Both the position numbers and the translations under genes were made by a program. 64,000 bases of DNA from Priestia filamentosa (GTDB lineage: Bacteria; Bacillota; Bacilli; Bacillales; Bacillaceae_H), in the NCBI RefSeq assembly GCF_900177535.1, contig NZ_FXAJ01000012.1, forward strand, positions 18,189 to 82,188, in the 5' to 3' direction. Positions 1 to 9,054 of this stretch are shown one piece after another; the stretch's first letter is position 1; each line of letters starts with the position of its first letter. Under the pieces are notes generated by a model. It saw only the letters and a list, made by a program, of their open reading frames with translations. It had not been told where the DNA came from and made no database searches.

Positions 1-686
1 GCAGAGCTATGTTTAATTCTTGCTACATAATCACCGTAATCAAAAAGAACTTCAAACCAATCATTCACATTTGAACCTTCTCTAACTTTTTTTGTTATGG
101 AATATAAATCTTTTGGTTCACCAAATAATTGGATGGCTTGATCAATAAAGTGAGCTCCTAAATCAAAAACAAAGTTTGCTCCTTCGTAGCCTTGTTCACG
201 CCATTTTTCTTTCTGTACTGGATAATTGAAATCCCAGACCATACTCACTTCATATATTTTTTCAAAAGCACCTTGCTTTTTTAATTCAGATAGAGTTAAA
301 AAGTCGCCATCATATCGTCTATTATGGTAAGCCGAAATAAATAAGCCTTTTTCATCTGCGATTCTATTTAGTTCAACAGCTTCTTCATATGTTGCTGTAT
401 AAGGTTTTTCAACAAGAACATGTTTATTTTTTTCTAACGCTTGCTTTGCATGATCAAAATGTAAATGACTAGGTGTTGTTATGACTACTAGTTCGATTTC
501 TTCATCCTCTAAAAGCTCTTGATAATCTCTTACAAGATTGATATATGAATAATCTTGTTTTGCTGTATCACCATGACGTTGTACAACTGTTTTTAGTTTA
601 AAATTCTCATGAGCATGTATAAATGGGCAATGAAATATACTTCCTGAAAATCCATATCCTAATACACCAGTAACAATTGGTTTCAT
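1..686 (-). CDS. Gfo/Idh/MocA-family oxidoreductase, C-terminus cut by window edge
   Basis: This is a predicted NAD(P)-dependent sugar or polyol dehydrogenase. The reading frame starts at an ATG at 684-686 behind a strong AAAAGGGGGA ribosome site and is still open at base 1, giving about 228 residues of a family that usually has 330-390. The N-terminus is a Rossmann fold with GVLGYGFSG at about residues 6-14, and the family EKP motif follows as VEKPYTATYEE at about residues 100-110. It is last in a minus-strand run with the isomerase and second dehydrogenase upstream, so it probably belongs to the same polyol or inositol-like pathway. The substrate cannot be told from sequence. Confidence 0.88.
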   Translation of the reverse strand, partial: MKPIVTGVLGYGFSGSIFHCPFIHAHENFKLKTVVQRHGDTAKQDYSYINLVRDYQELLEDEEIELVVITTPSHLHFDHAKQALEKNKHVLVEKPYTATYEEAVELNRIADEKGLFISAYHNRRYDGDFLTLSELKKQGAFEKIYEVSMVWDFNYPVQKEKWREQGYEGANFVFDLGAHFIDQAIQLFGEPKDLYSITKKVREGSNVNDWFEVLFDYGDYVARIKHSS

Positions 687-723
687 ATTATCCCCCTTTT
701 TAACTTTAACCTATCAAGCTTTT

Positions 724-1608
724 CTATTTTATAAGGCCTATTTGTTTAAAATAATTCAATGTTTGTTTTGCTATTTTAAAGGGAGCACCAGCAGGAGCTG
801 GATACATATCTTGTTCAACAACAGCTTCTCCAGTATATTGAATACACTCAAGGGTTTTGGTTAGTTGAACAAAATCAACATCCCCAGATTCTGGGTCACA
901 CATAACTCCTGATTGGACGCCCTGCGCAAAAGCCCATTCGTTTTCTTCCATTTTTTCTCGAATGCTTTTATTACAGTCCTTTAAATGTAAGTATTTGATA
1001 CGATCTTTATGTTTTTGAATAAAGGTGTTGGGATTTCCTCCAGAATACAGATGATGTCCTGTATCCAAACAAAGATCGATATCAATATCCCTTAAAAGTC
1101 TTTCAATCTCTTCTTCCGTCTCTACATGTGTTTCTGCATGTGGATGAAAAACAATTTGAATATCGGATTTAGCTTTAACATAGTCTACTATTTTTTTTAT
1201 ATTACCAATCATTTGATTCCATTCATCATCATTAAGTTCTTTACTTGCGATACGATCGCCAGTAAAGAGATCTGTATACATTCCATCGATTAAAACTAAA
1301 TACTTTGCGGACGAAAAGTGACATTGTAATGAGAGAATTTTATCTAAGGTTTCATAAATAGGTTGAAGATCATTAATAAATACGATATCCGTCATTAATG
1401 TGGTTGCAATTAGCTCCAAATCTCGTTTAGAGAGCTCTTCTTTTAATCTAATTGGATCCGTAGGCAAATAACCCCATGGTCCTAACTCCAAAGTTTTATA
1501 ACCTGCTTCTTGCATTTCATCTAAACATTGCTCCCATGATACTTGTTTTGGATCATCGGAAAACCATATTCCCCAAGAGTCAGGGGCAGTTCCTATTCTT
1601 ATAGACAT
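724..1608 (-). CDS. Sugar phosphate isomerase/epimerase, IolE/IolH-like TIM barrel
   Basis: This is a xylose-isomerase-like TIM-barrel protein of the inosose dehydratase (IolE) type. It opens with IRIGTAPDSWGIWF, very close to the IolE N-terminus, and carries the acidic and histidine metal-ligand pattern of the fold: VFHPHAETHVE, LCLDTGHH and YLHLKDCN. I start it at the ATG at 1606-1608, which has AAAAGGA about ten bases upstream, giving 294 residues; an in-frame start at 1641 would add 11 residues deep inside the upstream gene. It overlaps the upstream dehydrogenase by ten bases, indicating translational coupling. The likely role is dehydration or epimerisation of a keto-inositol or keto-sugar, with the exact substrate unknown. 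Confidence 0.85.
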   Translation of the reverse strand: MSIRIGTAPDSWGIWFSDDPKQVSWEQCLDEMQEAGYKTLELGPWGYLPTDPIRLKEELSKRDLELIATTLMTDIVFINDLQPIYETLDKILSLQCHFSSAKYLVLIDGMYTDLFTGDRIASKELNDDEWNQMIGNIKKIVDYVKAKSDIQIVFHPHAETHVETEEEIERLLRDIDIDLCLDTGHHLYSGGNPNTFIQKHKDRIKYLHLKDCNKSIREKMEENEWAFAQGVQSGVMCDPESGDVDFVQLTKTLECIQYTGEAVVEQDMYPAPAGAPFKIAKQTLNYFKQIGLIK

Positions 1609-2753
1609 AGAGATGTATCCTTTTCCTCGACTCTTTCCCATTGGTGTGTCTTAGCAGATTTTAAAATAGCTTGAATGCATGTATCAATTTTGGCCCCAAA
1701 TTCAAAGTTACACACATACTCTGCATCATTTGTAAATGCATTTAATACCTTAGCCACTTCAATCACCTTCATATCATTAAAGCTAATATTAATACCTGAA
1801 GCTGGTTGAAATACACCATAATCTCCATGATCTGGACCCAACAATATATTTCTAAACCCTCTATGCGTACTTTCTTCATTATGGAAGTAAACATTAACCT
1901 CATTTAGTCTCTCTAAATTAAAGGTAGCTGTACCTAAAGTGCCTTGAATTTCAAACGCTAAATAATTTTTTCTTCCAGTACCAATACGACTTGTAGATAA
2001 TTGACCAATGGCCCCGGATTGATATAGAGCTGTAAAAGCCATATAATCTTCTGTTTCAACACTTGCCATTTCTGATGCGCCGGTTTTGGCTGGTCTCTCA
2101 GGAATATAGATTTTTGAAACAGCATTAACAGATTCAATATCTCCCATAATATATTGCGAAACACTTAATAGATGAGAGCCTAAATCGCCCAATGCTCCAC
2201 TACCAGCTTGTTTTACAAGGTGTCTCCACGTAATAGCAATGGAAGGGTCAAGAAGCATGTCTTGATCATAACGTCCATCAAATCGCATGATTTCTCCTAA
2301 CTTTCCTGACTGTACTAATTGTTTCATATATTCAGTGGCAGGATTCATAACGTTATTAAAGGCTACATAATTTAACACACCTTTTTCCTTCGCAATTTTT
2401 GCTAATTCTTTTGATTCCTCTGCACTTAGAGATAATGGTTTTTCACAATATACATTTTTTCCATTTAATAAAGCAGCTTTTGCTATTTCATAATGAAAAA
2501 CATTTGGAGTGACAATGTCAACAATATCAACCTCATCTGAATTAATGATATCCATCCAATTTGTCGTCCATTTTTCAAAACCAAATTTCTTAGCTTCCCT
2601 CTTAGAAACGCCTTCATTTACATCCATAATCATTTTAAAAACGGGCTTACCTATTTTATCTCCATATAAACTAAAGGCAGTTGTATAGGCATTCACATGT
2701 GCTTTACACATCCATCCGGCTCCAACCATTCCAATCCTCACTTTTTTACTCAT
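1599..2753 (-). CDS. Gfo/Idh/MocA-family oxidoreductase (inositol 2-dehydrogenase-like)
   Basis: This is a full-length 384-residue NAD(P)-dependent dehydrogenase. It has an N-terminal Rossmann domain (GMVGAGWMCKAHVNAY near residues 8-23), the YCEKPLSLSA motif near residue 103, and a C-terminal alpha/beta domain with WRHL and GALGDLGSHL, in which the conserved histidine is expected to act in catalysis. The start follows AAGGAAGGGA with good spacing. It is the first gene of the minus-strand run and is divergent from the AraC regulator, so its promoter must lie between 2754 and about 2870. The gene order dehydrogenase, isomerase, dehydrogenase resembles myo-inositol or rare-polyol catabolism, but no iolB, C or D partner is present. 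Confidence 0.9.
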   Translation of the reverse strand: MSKKVRIGMVGAGWMCKAHVNAYTTAFSLYGDKIGKPVFKMIMDVNEGVSKREAKKFGFEKWTTNWMDIINSDEVDIVDIVTPNVFHYEIAKAALLNGKNVYCEKPLSLSAEESKELAKIAKEKGVLNYVAFNNVMNPATEYMKQLVQSGKLGEIMRFDGRYDQDMLLDPSIAITWRHLVKQAGSGALGDLGSHLLSVSQYIMGDIESVNAVSKIYIPERPAKTGASEMASVETEDYMAFTALYQSGAIGQLSTSRIGTGRKNYLAFEIQGTLGTATFNLERLNEVNVYFHNEESTHRGFRNILLGPDHGDYGVFQPASGINISFNDMKVIEVAKVLNAFTNDAEYVCNFEFGAKIDTCIQAILKSAKTHQWERVEEKDTSLCL

Positions 2754-2871
2754 CTATTATCCCTTCCTTATAAGTTATTTGCTATTATGTAGATAGTATA
2801 ATTTGTTTATGGTTAAGAATCATCGGATAAAATTGCTCAATAAATATCAAAATATTGCTGTGGAGGTTAGG

Positions 2872-3702
2872 ATGAAAGTAAATGAACTTGGAGTTTTGCC
2901 CAGCTCGGAACTTTATGTACATACCCCTAATGAATTTTCAAGAAAACATTTATTTACGATTCATTTTGCAGGCCGTTATGACTGTGACATGAATTACATT
3001 ATTGAAAGAAATTTTCATGACTATTATCTACTTCTTAAAGTAATTCGTGGACAACTTCGATTAGAATTTGAACAACAAACTTTTACTGTAAATGCTGATG
3101 AATTACTACTTTTTGATTGTCGTATTCCTCATAAATATTATGCAACAGCACCCCTTTCTTTTGAATTTATTCATTTCAATGGAAATGTCAGTAAAGAATT
3201 TTATGATATGATTATCCAATCATATAGCCCAGTTATATCAGTGATAAATGAAATGGAGATTATAAGGACAATAGACAATATTTTTCACATGTTAGAACAT
3301 AATGAGATAAGTGATTTTAAAGCTTCATACGAAGTCCATAAAATATTAAGCTGTTTATTGGAGGGAAATCATACCTTATCTTCAGAATCCGACTTAAAGG
3401 ATGTTATGACATTCATTGATGAAAATAGTGAAAAGCCTTTAAATATTAGTGATTTAGCTGATATAGCATCACTTAGTGTCTATCATTTTTCGAGAAAATT
3501 TAAAAAGTTTACCGGTTTGTCACCCCATGAATATGTCATTTTTAAAAGATTAACACATGCTAAATCATTACTAAAAAATACGAGCTTCTCCATAAACAAA
3601 ATATCCGACATGATTGGATTTAGTTCACCTTCACATTTTATTGCTACCTTTAAAAAACATATGAATATGACTCCGAAAGAATTTAGGAATTTCCGTTTTT
3701 AG
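2872..3702 (+). CDS. AraC-family transcriptional regulator with cupin sensor domain
   Basis: This is a 276-residue regulator. The N-terminal half is a cupin-like sensing domain (LRLEFEQQTFTVNADELLLFDCRIPHKYYA). The C-terminal 100 residues hold the two AraC helix-turn-helix motifs, ending in FSRKFKKFTGLSPHEYVIFKRL and IGFSSPSHFIATFKKHMNMTPKEF. I prefer the ATG at 2872 because GGAGGT lies four bases upstream, although the frame is open to a TTG at 2803. It is divergently placed beside the dehydrogenase-isomerase operon, and such neighbours are usually the direct activator of the adjacent sugar operon. The inducer is unknown. Confidence 0.87.
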   Translation: MKVNELGVLPSSELYVHTPNEFSRKHLFTIHFAGRYDCDMNYIIERNFHDYYLLLKVIRGQLRLEFEQQTFTVNADELLLFDCRIPHKYYATAPLSFEFIHFNGNVSKEFYDMIIQSYSPVISVINEMEIIRTIDNIFHMLEHNEISDFKASYEVHKILSCLLEGNHTLSSESDLKDVMTFIDENSEKPLNISDLADIASLSVYHFSRKFKKFTGLSPHEYVIFKRLTHAKSLLKNTSFSINKISDMIGFSSPSHFIATFKKHMNMTPKEFRNFRF

Positions 3703-3907
3703 AGATAAATCGATTTATAGTGTCACTTTCCATTTTAATTATCCGGATAGTTATGTAGACAAGTTGTATATATAATGCTTTTTTCCCCTGGATGTTTTAT
3801 CTATTAACTGTATGATATATATGTTATATTCCGATTTATGGTTAGCTGTTTTGAACAACACAGAGATAACTTTGCAGAAAAAGATAAAGAATTGTGTAAA
3901 ACACAAT

Positions 3908-3922
3908 TGACAATGATTATCA
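3908..3922. promoter_or_regulatory. Fur box upstream of siderophore-binding lipoprotein gene
   Basis: TGACAATGATTATCA matches the 7-1-7 Bacillus Fur box TGATAATNATTATCA at all but one position. It sits about 117 bases before the lipoprotein start, so iron-dependent repression of that gene is expected. The rest of 3703-4038 is AT-rich and shows no gene. Confidence 0.85.
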
Positions 3923-4038
3923 TTACCATTAGTATTAGTTTGATGTAATTATTAAAGTATTGAATAATTACTAATTACATACATTTTGATACAGAGGATG
4001 GTTGTTAACCTCCCCTATACATTAAGGAGCAGATTAAA

Positions 4039-4953
4039 CTGAAAAAGCTATTTATACCCTTTCTACTCTTGTGTGTCCTTATTCTCAGCGCTTGTGGAAA
4101 TGACGAGAAATCGAATACGAAAAACTCATCAGAAACTGAAAAAGGAACGTTTACTTATCAATCAGAAAATGGTCCTGTTAAAGTACCTAAAAACCCGAAA
4201 AGAATAGTTGCTCTGACGAATGGACCGAATGTACTGGCTTTAAAAGGAAACCTTGTTGGAATTGACGAATGGAGCAGTACAAATCCTCTCTTTAAAGAAA
4301 AGTTAAAAGGAGTAACCGTTGTATCAGAGGATGATTTAGAGAAAATCATTGAACTAGATCCAGATTTAATTATTGCAGGATCTCAAATGAAAAATATTAA
4401 TAAACTAAATGAGATTGCTCCAACTGTCGTATATACTTGGGGTAAGTTAGACTATTTAACACAGCAAGAGGAAATTGGAAAACTCTTAAATAGAGAAAAA
4501 GAAGCAAAAGAATGGGTTAACGATTTCAAAAAACGTGCAAAATCAGCAGGAGAAGCAATACGAGCAAAAATTGGTGAAGATGCCACTGTTTCTGTAATTG
4601 AAAATGGAACAAAAGAATTTTATGTATTTGGAAACAACTATGCTCGAGGAACAGAAATACTGTATCAAGCAATGGAACTAAACATGCCAGAAAAAGTAAA
4701 AGAAACAGCTCTTAAATCAGGTATTCATACAATCTCAACTGAATTGCTTCCTGAGTTTGCTGGAGATTACATTATTCTTAGTACCACCCCTGATGGTGAT
4801 AATTCATTTTTAAAAACGGATACATGGAAAAACATACCGGCAGTTCAGAACAATCATGTATTTAAAATTAATACTAAAGCATCTACCTACAGCGATCCAA
4901 TCACTCTAGAGTATCTTCTGAAATTTTTTGAAGACTCTTTTCTTAAAAACTGA
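4039..4953 (+). CDS. Iron-siderophore ABC transporter substrate-binding lipoprotein
   Basis: This is an extracytoplasmic binding protein for a ferric siderophore, related to FeuA/YxeB-type proteins. A hydrophobic signal peptide ends in the lipobox LSACG, so the mature protein should be lipid-anchored at the cysteine. The body has the FecB-type fold, with PKRIVALT and LDPDLIIAG in the N lobe and TWKNIPAVQNNHVFKIN in the C lobe. No ATG fits. CTG at 4039 has AAGGAG nine bases upstream and ATT at 4033 has it only three bases upstream, so a rare start codon is used or the start is damaged. No permease or ATPase genes are adjacent, so it must borrow a transporter encoded elsewhere. A Fur box precedes it and a perfect terminator follows. 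Confidence 0.88.
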   Translation: MKKLFIPFLLLCVLILSACGNDEKSNTKNSSETEKGTFTYQSENGPVKVPKNPKRIVALTNGPNVLALKGNLVGIDEWSSTNPLFKEKLKGVTVVSEDDLEKIIELDPDLIIAGSQMKNINKLNEIAPTVVYTWGKLDYLTQQEEIGKLLNREKEAKEWVNDFKKRAKSAGEAIRAKIGEDATVSVIENGTKEFYVFGNNYARGTEILYQAMELNMPEKVKETALKSGIHTISTELLPEFAGDYIILSTTPDGDNSFLKTDTWKNIPAVQNNHVFKINTKASTYSDPITLEYLLKFFEDSFLKN

Positions 4954-4958
4954 TATAT

Positions 4959-4997
4959 AAAGAAGGCATTCTTTCATTAAGAATGCCTTCTTTACTT
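4959..4997 (+). terminator. Intrinsic terminator after siderophore-binding gene
   Basis: A perfect 15-bp stem (4959-4973 with 4979-4993, built on AAGAAGGCATTCTT) encloses a five-base loop and is followed by a T-rich tail. It lies six bases after the stop codon. Confidence 0.9.
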
Positions 4998-5081
4998 TCT
5001 TTTTATAAAAATAAGTAACAAGTTGACTCTTTTATTAGTATTCGATTTGAAAAAGAAGGAACAATAAAGTATAATTGATTA

Positions 5082-5096
5082 TGATAATCATTATCA
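5082..5096. promoter_or_regulatory. Perfect Fur box before fbpA-like gene
   Basis: TGATAATCATTATCA is a 15/15 match to the Bacillus Fur consensus and lies only 17 bases before the small-gene start codon, where bound Fur would block transcription or initiation. Confidence 0.92.
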
Positions 5097-5113
5097 ATTA
5101 TGGCGGTGGATAG

Positions 5114-5269
5114 ATGAGTGATCAAGTATATCCTGAAACAGAATTGCAGAAAACACTTGTTATTAATTCTTTATTAGATTTGGGCATTTATAAAAAAGGA
5201 AACAAACATCTGTATGAACTCACTCTAATAGAATTAGAAGAATACTACGATGTAAAGAGACATATGTAA
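5114..5269 (+). CDS. Fur-regulated basic protein, FbpA family
   Basis: This 51-residue protein, MSDQVYPETELQKTLV at its start, has the FbpA-family core with LLDLGIYKKGN followed by LYELTLIELEEYY. In Bacillus subtilis, FbpA is a small Fur-controlled protein linked to the iron-sparing response mediated by the FsrA small RNA. A perfect Fur box directly upstream supports the same regulation here. GGTGGA precedes the ATG. The gene is too short for ordinary gene callers. It sits alone, about 145 bases after the siderophore-binding gene's terminator, so the two form a small iron-regulated pair transcribed separately. Confidence 0.85.
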   Translation: MSDQVYPETELQKTLVINSLLDLGIYKKGNKHLYELTLIELEEYYDVKRHM

Positions 5270-5561
5270 ACCAAATAACTCTTAGAATTTCATTTTATTC
5301 ATCTATAGATTACTTTATTCTGTTCTAAAGCTTTCTCCCCATAGTCAAAATTATATCCATTTAAGGGTACATGACATGATTGTAGAAAGGATATAACATG
5401 ATTCTCTTGAGAGATGTGGCAAGATACGAATACAGTCAACTACCTGTCCCTAGTCGTAGTTATAAGAAACTTCAACATAATGGATGATTCTCTTTTTACT
5501 TTATAAAGAAGAATGAATGACAAAGATTAAATAACTATTTACATGATGGAGAGTGATTTAA

Positions 5562-5948
5562 GTGCAAGCTAGTGCAACTGATATCTTTAAAAAATTAGGT
5601 GTTGAAGAACTTAACACTCCTTTGCCTCATACATCTAGGTTGGAAGGAAGATATCCTGGAGAAGAAATCATTGATTATGTTTTAGGGTCAATGATACATA
5701 TCTATTATAGACAAGAAGTAATGGATGAATTAGAAACATTAGATTCTGTAATTTCTAATAATAAAGGTGAGAAGTGGGTGAATGTTAAAGAACTCTTCTC
5801 TGTGATAGGGAAAGACAGTAGAGAAAATCTGGAGTATGGAATTTCAAGGGCTTATGAGTTTGGTTATGTGAATGTAGTATTATTTAATGGAGTAAGATAT
5901 TTTAATCTAACTGATAAGTGTGAGAACGTAAAATTATATGAGGTTTAA
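5562..5948 (+). CDS. Hypothetical protein, 128 aa
   Basis: I do not recognise a family. The frame starts at GTG 5562 behind GGAGAGTG and encodes a soluble, slightly acidic protein with no membrane segment or cysteine cluster. Its middle (VNVKELFSVIGKDSRENLEYGISRAYEFGYVNVVLFNGVRYFNLT) has the helix-helix-beta-hairpin look of a winged-helix fold, which is only an impression. It is followed by a weak hairpin (ACAAAAGCT pairing with AGCTTTTGT at 5959-5992) that may end the transcript. The neighbours give no functional clue. Confidence 0.6.
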   Translation: MQASATDIFKKLGVEELNTPLPHTSRLEGRYPGEEIIDYVLGSMIHIYYRQEVMDELETLDSVISNNKGEKWVNVKELFSVIGKDSRENLEYGISRAYEFGYVNVVLFNGVRYFNLTDKCENVKLYEV

Positions 5949-6017
5949 CCTTATAAATACAAAAGCTTATACTAGAAAGTTTGAGCTTTTGTTATAACCT
6001 TTAGCCTTCTTATAGAA

Positions 6018-6055
6018 AAGGCCGCCCAATATCCATTCATGGATAAGGCGGTCTT
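6018..6055. repeat. Dispersed hairpin family 1, copy 1 (AAGRCCGCC...GGCGGTCTT)
   Basis: Nine-base arms (AAGGCCGCC and GGCGGTCTT, one G-T pair) enclose an internal ATCC/GGAT stem. The same arms recur at 13382-13419 and 23857-23899, and this copy and the 13.4-kb copy share the downstream flank GTATAT-TATGACT. It may act as a terminator. The rest of 5993-6302 holds a second hairpin (AACTCTAGTG/CACTAGAGTT near 6129-6154) and no gene. Confidence 0.75.
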
Positions 6056-6302
6056 AAGTATATTTATGACTAACTAATAGAAAAGTAAGTCTTAGTAGTA
6101 TGGATCTGTATAGATTACTTTCTAACTTAAACTCTAGTGAGATAACACTAGAGTTCCGTTCTCTGATCCACTTTAGAATTTTGCTTGAAAGGAAAAACTA
6201 GAATTTACACTTTGCTGCCAATAAGGCAACTTTAAAATATTTTCAAAAGAATAATTGTAGTTTATTATAGGATATAGTTGTTATTATTCAGGAGGCATTT
6301 AT

Positions 6303-6701
6303 ATGAGATTGACATTAATGAAGTCTAAAATCCATCGTGCAACAGTGACAGAAGCTAACTTGAATTACGTAGGGAGCGTCACTATTGATGAAGAAATCCT
6401 TGAAAGTGTTGGATTATTACCAAACGAGAAAGTACAGGTTGTTAACATCAATAATGGCGAAAGAATCGAAACTTATGCAATTAAAGGGGAAAAAGGTAGT
6501 GGGGTTATTTGTCTAAATGGAGCAGCAGCCCGTTTATTCCAACCCGGTGATTTAGTAATTATTATTGGTTATGCTGATATGGAAGAAGAAGAAGCCAAAG
6601 TCCATAAACCCAAAGTAGCTATTATGGGCGAGAATAATGTAATAGAAGAAATGATAACAGATGAGAATCATGGTGAGAAAAAGGGGACATTAGCCCTCTG
6701 A
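6303..6701 (+). CDS. panD: Aspartate 1-decarboxylase proenzyme
   Basis: PanD decarboxylates L-aspartate to beta-alanine for pantothenate and CoA synthesis. It is a self-cleaving pyruvoyl enzyme. The processing site YVGS is visible with cleavage expected between Gly24 and Ser25, and [20 protein letters not shown] is the typical core. At 132 residues it is normal length, with a somewhat longer acidic C-terminal tail than usual. The start follows CAGGAGGC. panB and panC are absent, so this is a stand-alone and possibly second copy. In a plasmid setting it could raise beta-alanine supply independently of the chromosomal pan operon, which is inference. Confidence 0.95.
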   Translation: MRLTLMKSKIHRATVTEANLNYVGSVTIDEEILESVGLLPNEKVQVVNINNGERIETYAIKGEKGSGVICLNGAAARLFQPGDLVIIIGYADMEEEEAKVHKPKVAIMGENNVIEEMITDENHGEKKGTLAL

Positions 6702-6815
6702 TAAAATAAAAAGTATGTAAAAGGATAAAGCTTTTTATTTGTTGCGGAATCTAATGTATATTAATCTATAAAACTGGTCAAACTAATAACACATTCCCCA
6801 TTCGTATAAATTTGA

Positions 6816-6851
6816 GAATCCTTTGCTGCTGATCAGCAAAGGATTCTTTTT
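6816..6851 (+). terminator. Intrinsic terminator downstream of panD
   Basis: A perfect 13-bp stem (GAATCCTTTGCTG at 6816-6828 with its complement at 6834-6846) has a five-base loop and a T5 tail. Confidence 0.88.
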
Positions 6852-6906
6852 AATTACAGTTAGTTCATTATAAGTTAGGTAACGTAAAATAGATTATTAA
6901 AAGAGA

Positions 6907-6947
6907 AAAAGAGCAAATTCGTTCAACAACACCGAATTTGCTCTTTT
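6907..6947. repeat. Dispersed hairpin family 2, copy 1 (AGAGCAA-TTCG)
   Basis: A perfect 15-bp stem (AAAAGAGCAAATTCG with its complement) encloses an 11-base loop and can terminate in either direction. Related copies lie at 36467-36501 and 63079-63119. Between 6948 and 7198 a short open stretch reads DPLAALFGMERWNDNTI; it looks like a decayed gene piece with no start and no assignable family. Confidence 0.75.
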
Positions 6948-7198
6948 GTGTCCAAGCTTTCTGATCCTCTAGCTGCTTTATTTGGTATGGAACGTTGGAA
7001 CGACAATACAATCATCAAATTTTTGCTTTTGAACGAACTAATAACGAGTTTTATAAGTTCTGAGGCAGGGCATTTTTCCAATACAATTCCCTTTTTGGAT
7101 AGAGGAAATAGCTGAATTTCGAATCAATCTAAAAATCGCGCCACAACTAGGGAGAGATGTTTACATCATTTTATTTACCCTTAGCCATATTGAAAAAA

Positions 7199-8629
7199 TT
7201 ATCTTGCTTCGGAAATCCTCTCCGTCCACTCTCCAACAAATTCAGCTTCATTATAAGAATAGAAGTTTTTTAGAATCTCCTCACGATTATCAGAGAATAA
7301 CTGGTCTGCCACAGCTGACACTAGTCTAGGTATTCCATATCTCATTCCTGAAAGCGCAGAGGCTGTGATGCCACAGCTAACTAATGCTGAATAGTTAAAA
7401 GCAAAAAGTCCGTGAAGATGTTTTGACTCCTTTTTATCTCGGCATGTGAAAGTAAATCCAGGGCCAAGATAAGGATGCGCATCAAGCATATGATTGGCGA
7501 TCTCATCAGGTGCATTATAATAGTCATCCCAACGTGCAATATGGCGTTCGAAAAGCTTTAGCTCTGGACGTAGGGAAGGATTAGTAACAAGACCGGTAGC
7601 AATGATTAGAAAATCAAAAGTAAATTTACCTTGTGGGGTAGTGACAACAGCCTTCTCAGCTTCATACTGTACGTCAAGCCATGGAGCACCTAAATATAAT
7701 TGAAAGCCAGGATGCGAAGCTGCACGTTCAAATGTTTCATTTGTAGGGGGTTGATTATGCTTAAAGAAATGAGCCATAACGGCATATTTATCAGCATCGG
7801 ATAGAACATTAAAACGTTCAATTAGACCTGACCCCTCCATTTGTCGAATGGGATTAATGCGTGGCATCTCCGTGCGGCGAACAAACACATGAGCTGAACT
7901 TACTCCTTCGGATAATGCAAAATAGGCATTATCAAAAGCTGAGGCCCCACCGCCTAAAACTGCTACCTTCTTACCTTTAAGCGCCTCAAAGTCAATGTTT
8001 TCTGAGGTATGTGCATAGAGGTGACGAGGTAATGATTTAGAAATCATAGGTGGTACGTGCCATTCCCCACCGCCTTGAATACCAGTAGCTAAGATAACCT
8101 TACGGGCCAGTAATGTATTAGAAGGTGCGCCTGCTCCCTCAATATGCAGTCGATAAACATTTTCTTCTGCAGGCTCAATCAGCTTTAGCTTTACCTCATT
8201 AACAACAGGTAGATTAAGAACTTTCCGATACCAACGTAGATAGTTCATCCAATCGCCCCGTGGAATCTTATCGACGTCCTCCCAACTTTTTGATCCAAAT
8301 TGCGCTTCCCACCAGGAGCGAAAAGTCAGAGAAGGAACTCCAAGATCAATAGAGGTCAAATGTTTAGGTGTCCGCAATGTCATCATACGAGCGTAAGTTA
8401 CCCATGGTCCTTCATATCCTTCAACGTTTTCATCGAGGATCAGGATATTAGATATTCGTTCACGCAAAAGCCCAAAGGCTGCACCTAAGCCACATTGGCC
8501 GCCTCCTATAATCACCGTATCGTAGACATGACCCTCAGCATGGCTGGTTGGATATACCCAGTCAGCTCCCCCATATGCAAGATAAGAAAGGTCCCTTTTT
8601 ACTCTTTCATTTAAAGCTTCTAAGCTCAT
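7199..8629 (-). CDS. FAD/NAD(P)-binding monooxygenase-like flavoprotein in purine cluster
   Basis: This 476-residue flavoprotein has two dinucleotide-binding motifs, VIIGGGQCGLGAAFG near residue 40 for FAD and VAVLGGGASAFDNA near residue 225 for NAD(P)H, plus an IIATG motif before the C-terminal third. That layout is of the flavin-containing/Baeyer-Villiger monooxygenase type rather than the class A hydroxylases. It is the last gene of the urate operon, which otherwise lacks any urate-oxidising enzyme, so a role as FAD-dependent urate hydroxylase is a reasonable inference. It starts 54 bases after the HIU hydrolase and appears richer in GC than its surroundings. Confidence is high for the fold and low for the substrate. 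Confidence 0.8.
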   Translation of the reverse strand: MSLEALNERVKRDLSYLAYGGADWVYPTSHAEGHVYDTVIIGGGQCGLGAAFGLLRERISNILILDENVEGYEGPWVTYARMMTLRTPKHLTSIDLGVPSLTFRSWWEAQFGSKSWEDVDKIPRGDWMNYLRWYRKVLNLPVVNEVKLKLIEPAEENVYRLHIEGAGAPSNTLLARKVILATGIQGGGEWHVPPMISKSLPRHLYAHTSENIDFEALKGKKVAVLGGGASAFDNAYFALSEGVSSAHVFVRRTEMPRINPIRQMEGSGLIERFNVLSDADKYAVMAHFFKHNQPPTNETFERAASHPGFQLYLGAPWLDVQYEAEKAVVTTPQGKFTFDFLIIATGLVTNPSLRPELKLFERHIARWDDYYNAPDEIANHMLDAHPYLGPGFTFTCRDKKESKHLHGLFAFNYSALVSCGITASALSGMRYGIPRLVSAVADQLFSDNREEILKNFYSYNEAEFVGEWTERISEAR

Positions 8630-8683
8630 TATTTTTCATTCCTTTCAATATATGACTTACTATCTTGTGCACTAATTGTTAAG

Positions 8684-9037
8684 TTAGCTGCCTCTATAGA
8701 TTTGGTAACCCCATGGAGAAACAAGCAAGGGAACATGATAATGTGATGATGAGTTATCAATGCCAATTCGTACTGACACCTTATCAAGAAAGGCTGGATT
8801 AGATAGTTGTACCTCTTTTTTTCTAAAATAATCTCCAATATAAATTAATAATTCATACTCTCCCGATTGCATCTTATCCAACGTAAGAAGTGGATCATCT
8901 AATCGACCATCTAAATTAGTTGTTGCGGTGTTTAACAAACATCTATTTGATCCTTCCCAACGATAAAGCTCAATATCCACCTCCCCAGCAGGGTGACCGT
9001 GTGTTAAATCTAAAATATGGGTTGTAAGTCCTTTCAT
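8684..9037 (-). CDS. pucM: 5-Hydroxyisourate hydrolase (transthyretin-like)
   Basis: HIU hydrolase opens 5-hydroxyisourate to OHCU, the second step after urate oxidation. The family signatures are all visible: TTHILDLTHGHPAGEV at the N-terminus with the catalytic histidine, the central arginine region, and the C-terminal YRGS tetrapeptide that is diagnostic for HIU hydrolase against transthyretin. I start it at the ATG at 9037 (117 residues); GTG at 9046 would add three residues. It lies 17 bases after the OHCU decarboxylase stop in the same minus-strand operon. The symbol follows Bacillus subtilis pucM. Confidence 0.93.
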   Translation of the reverse strand: MKGLTTHILDLTHGHPAGEVDIELYRWEGSNRCLLNTATTNLDGRLDDPLLTLDKMQSGEYELLIYIGDYFRKKEVQLSNPAFLDKVSVRIGIDNSSSHYHVPLLVSPWGYQIYRGS

Positions 9038-9054
9038 CTCATCCACATCCTTAT

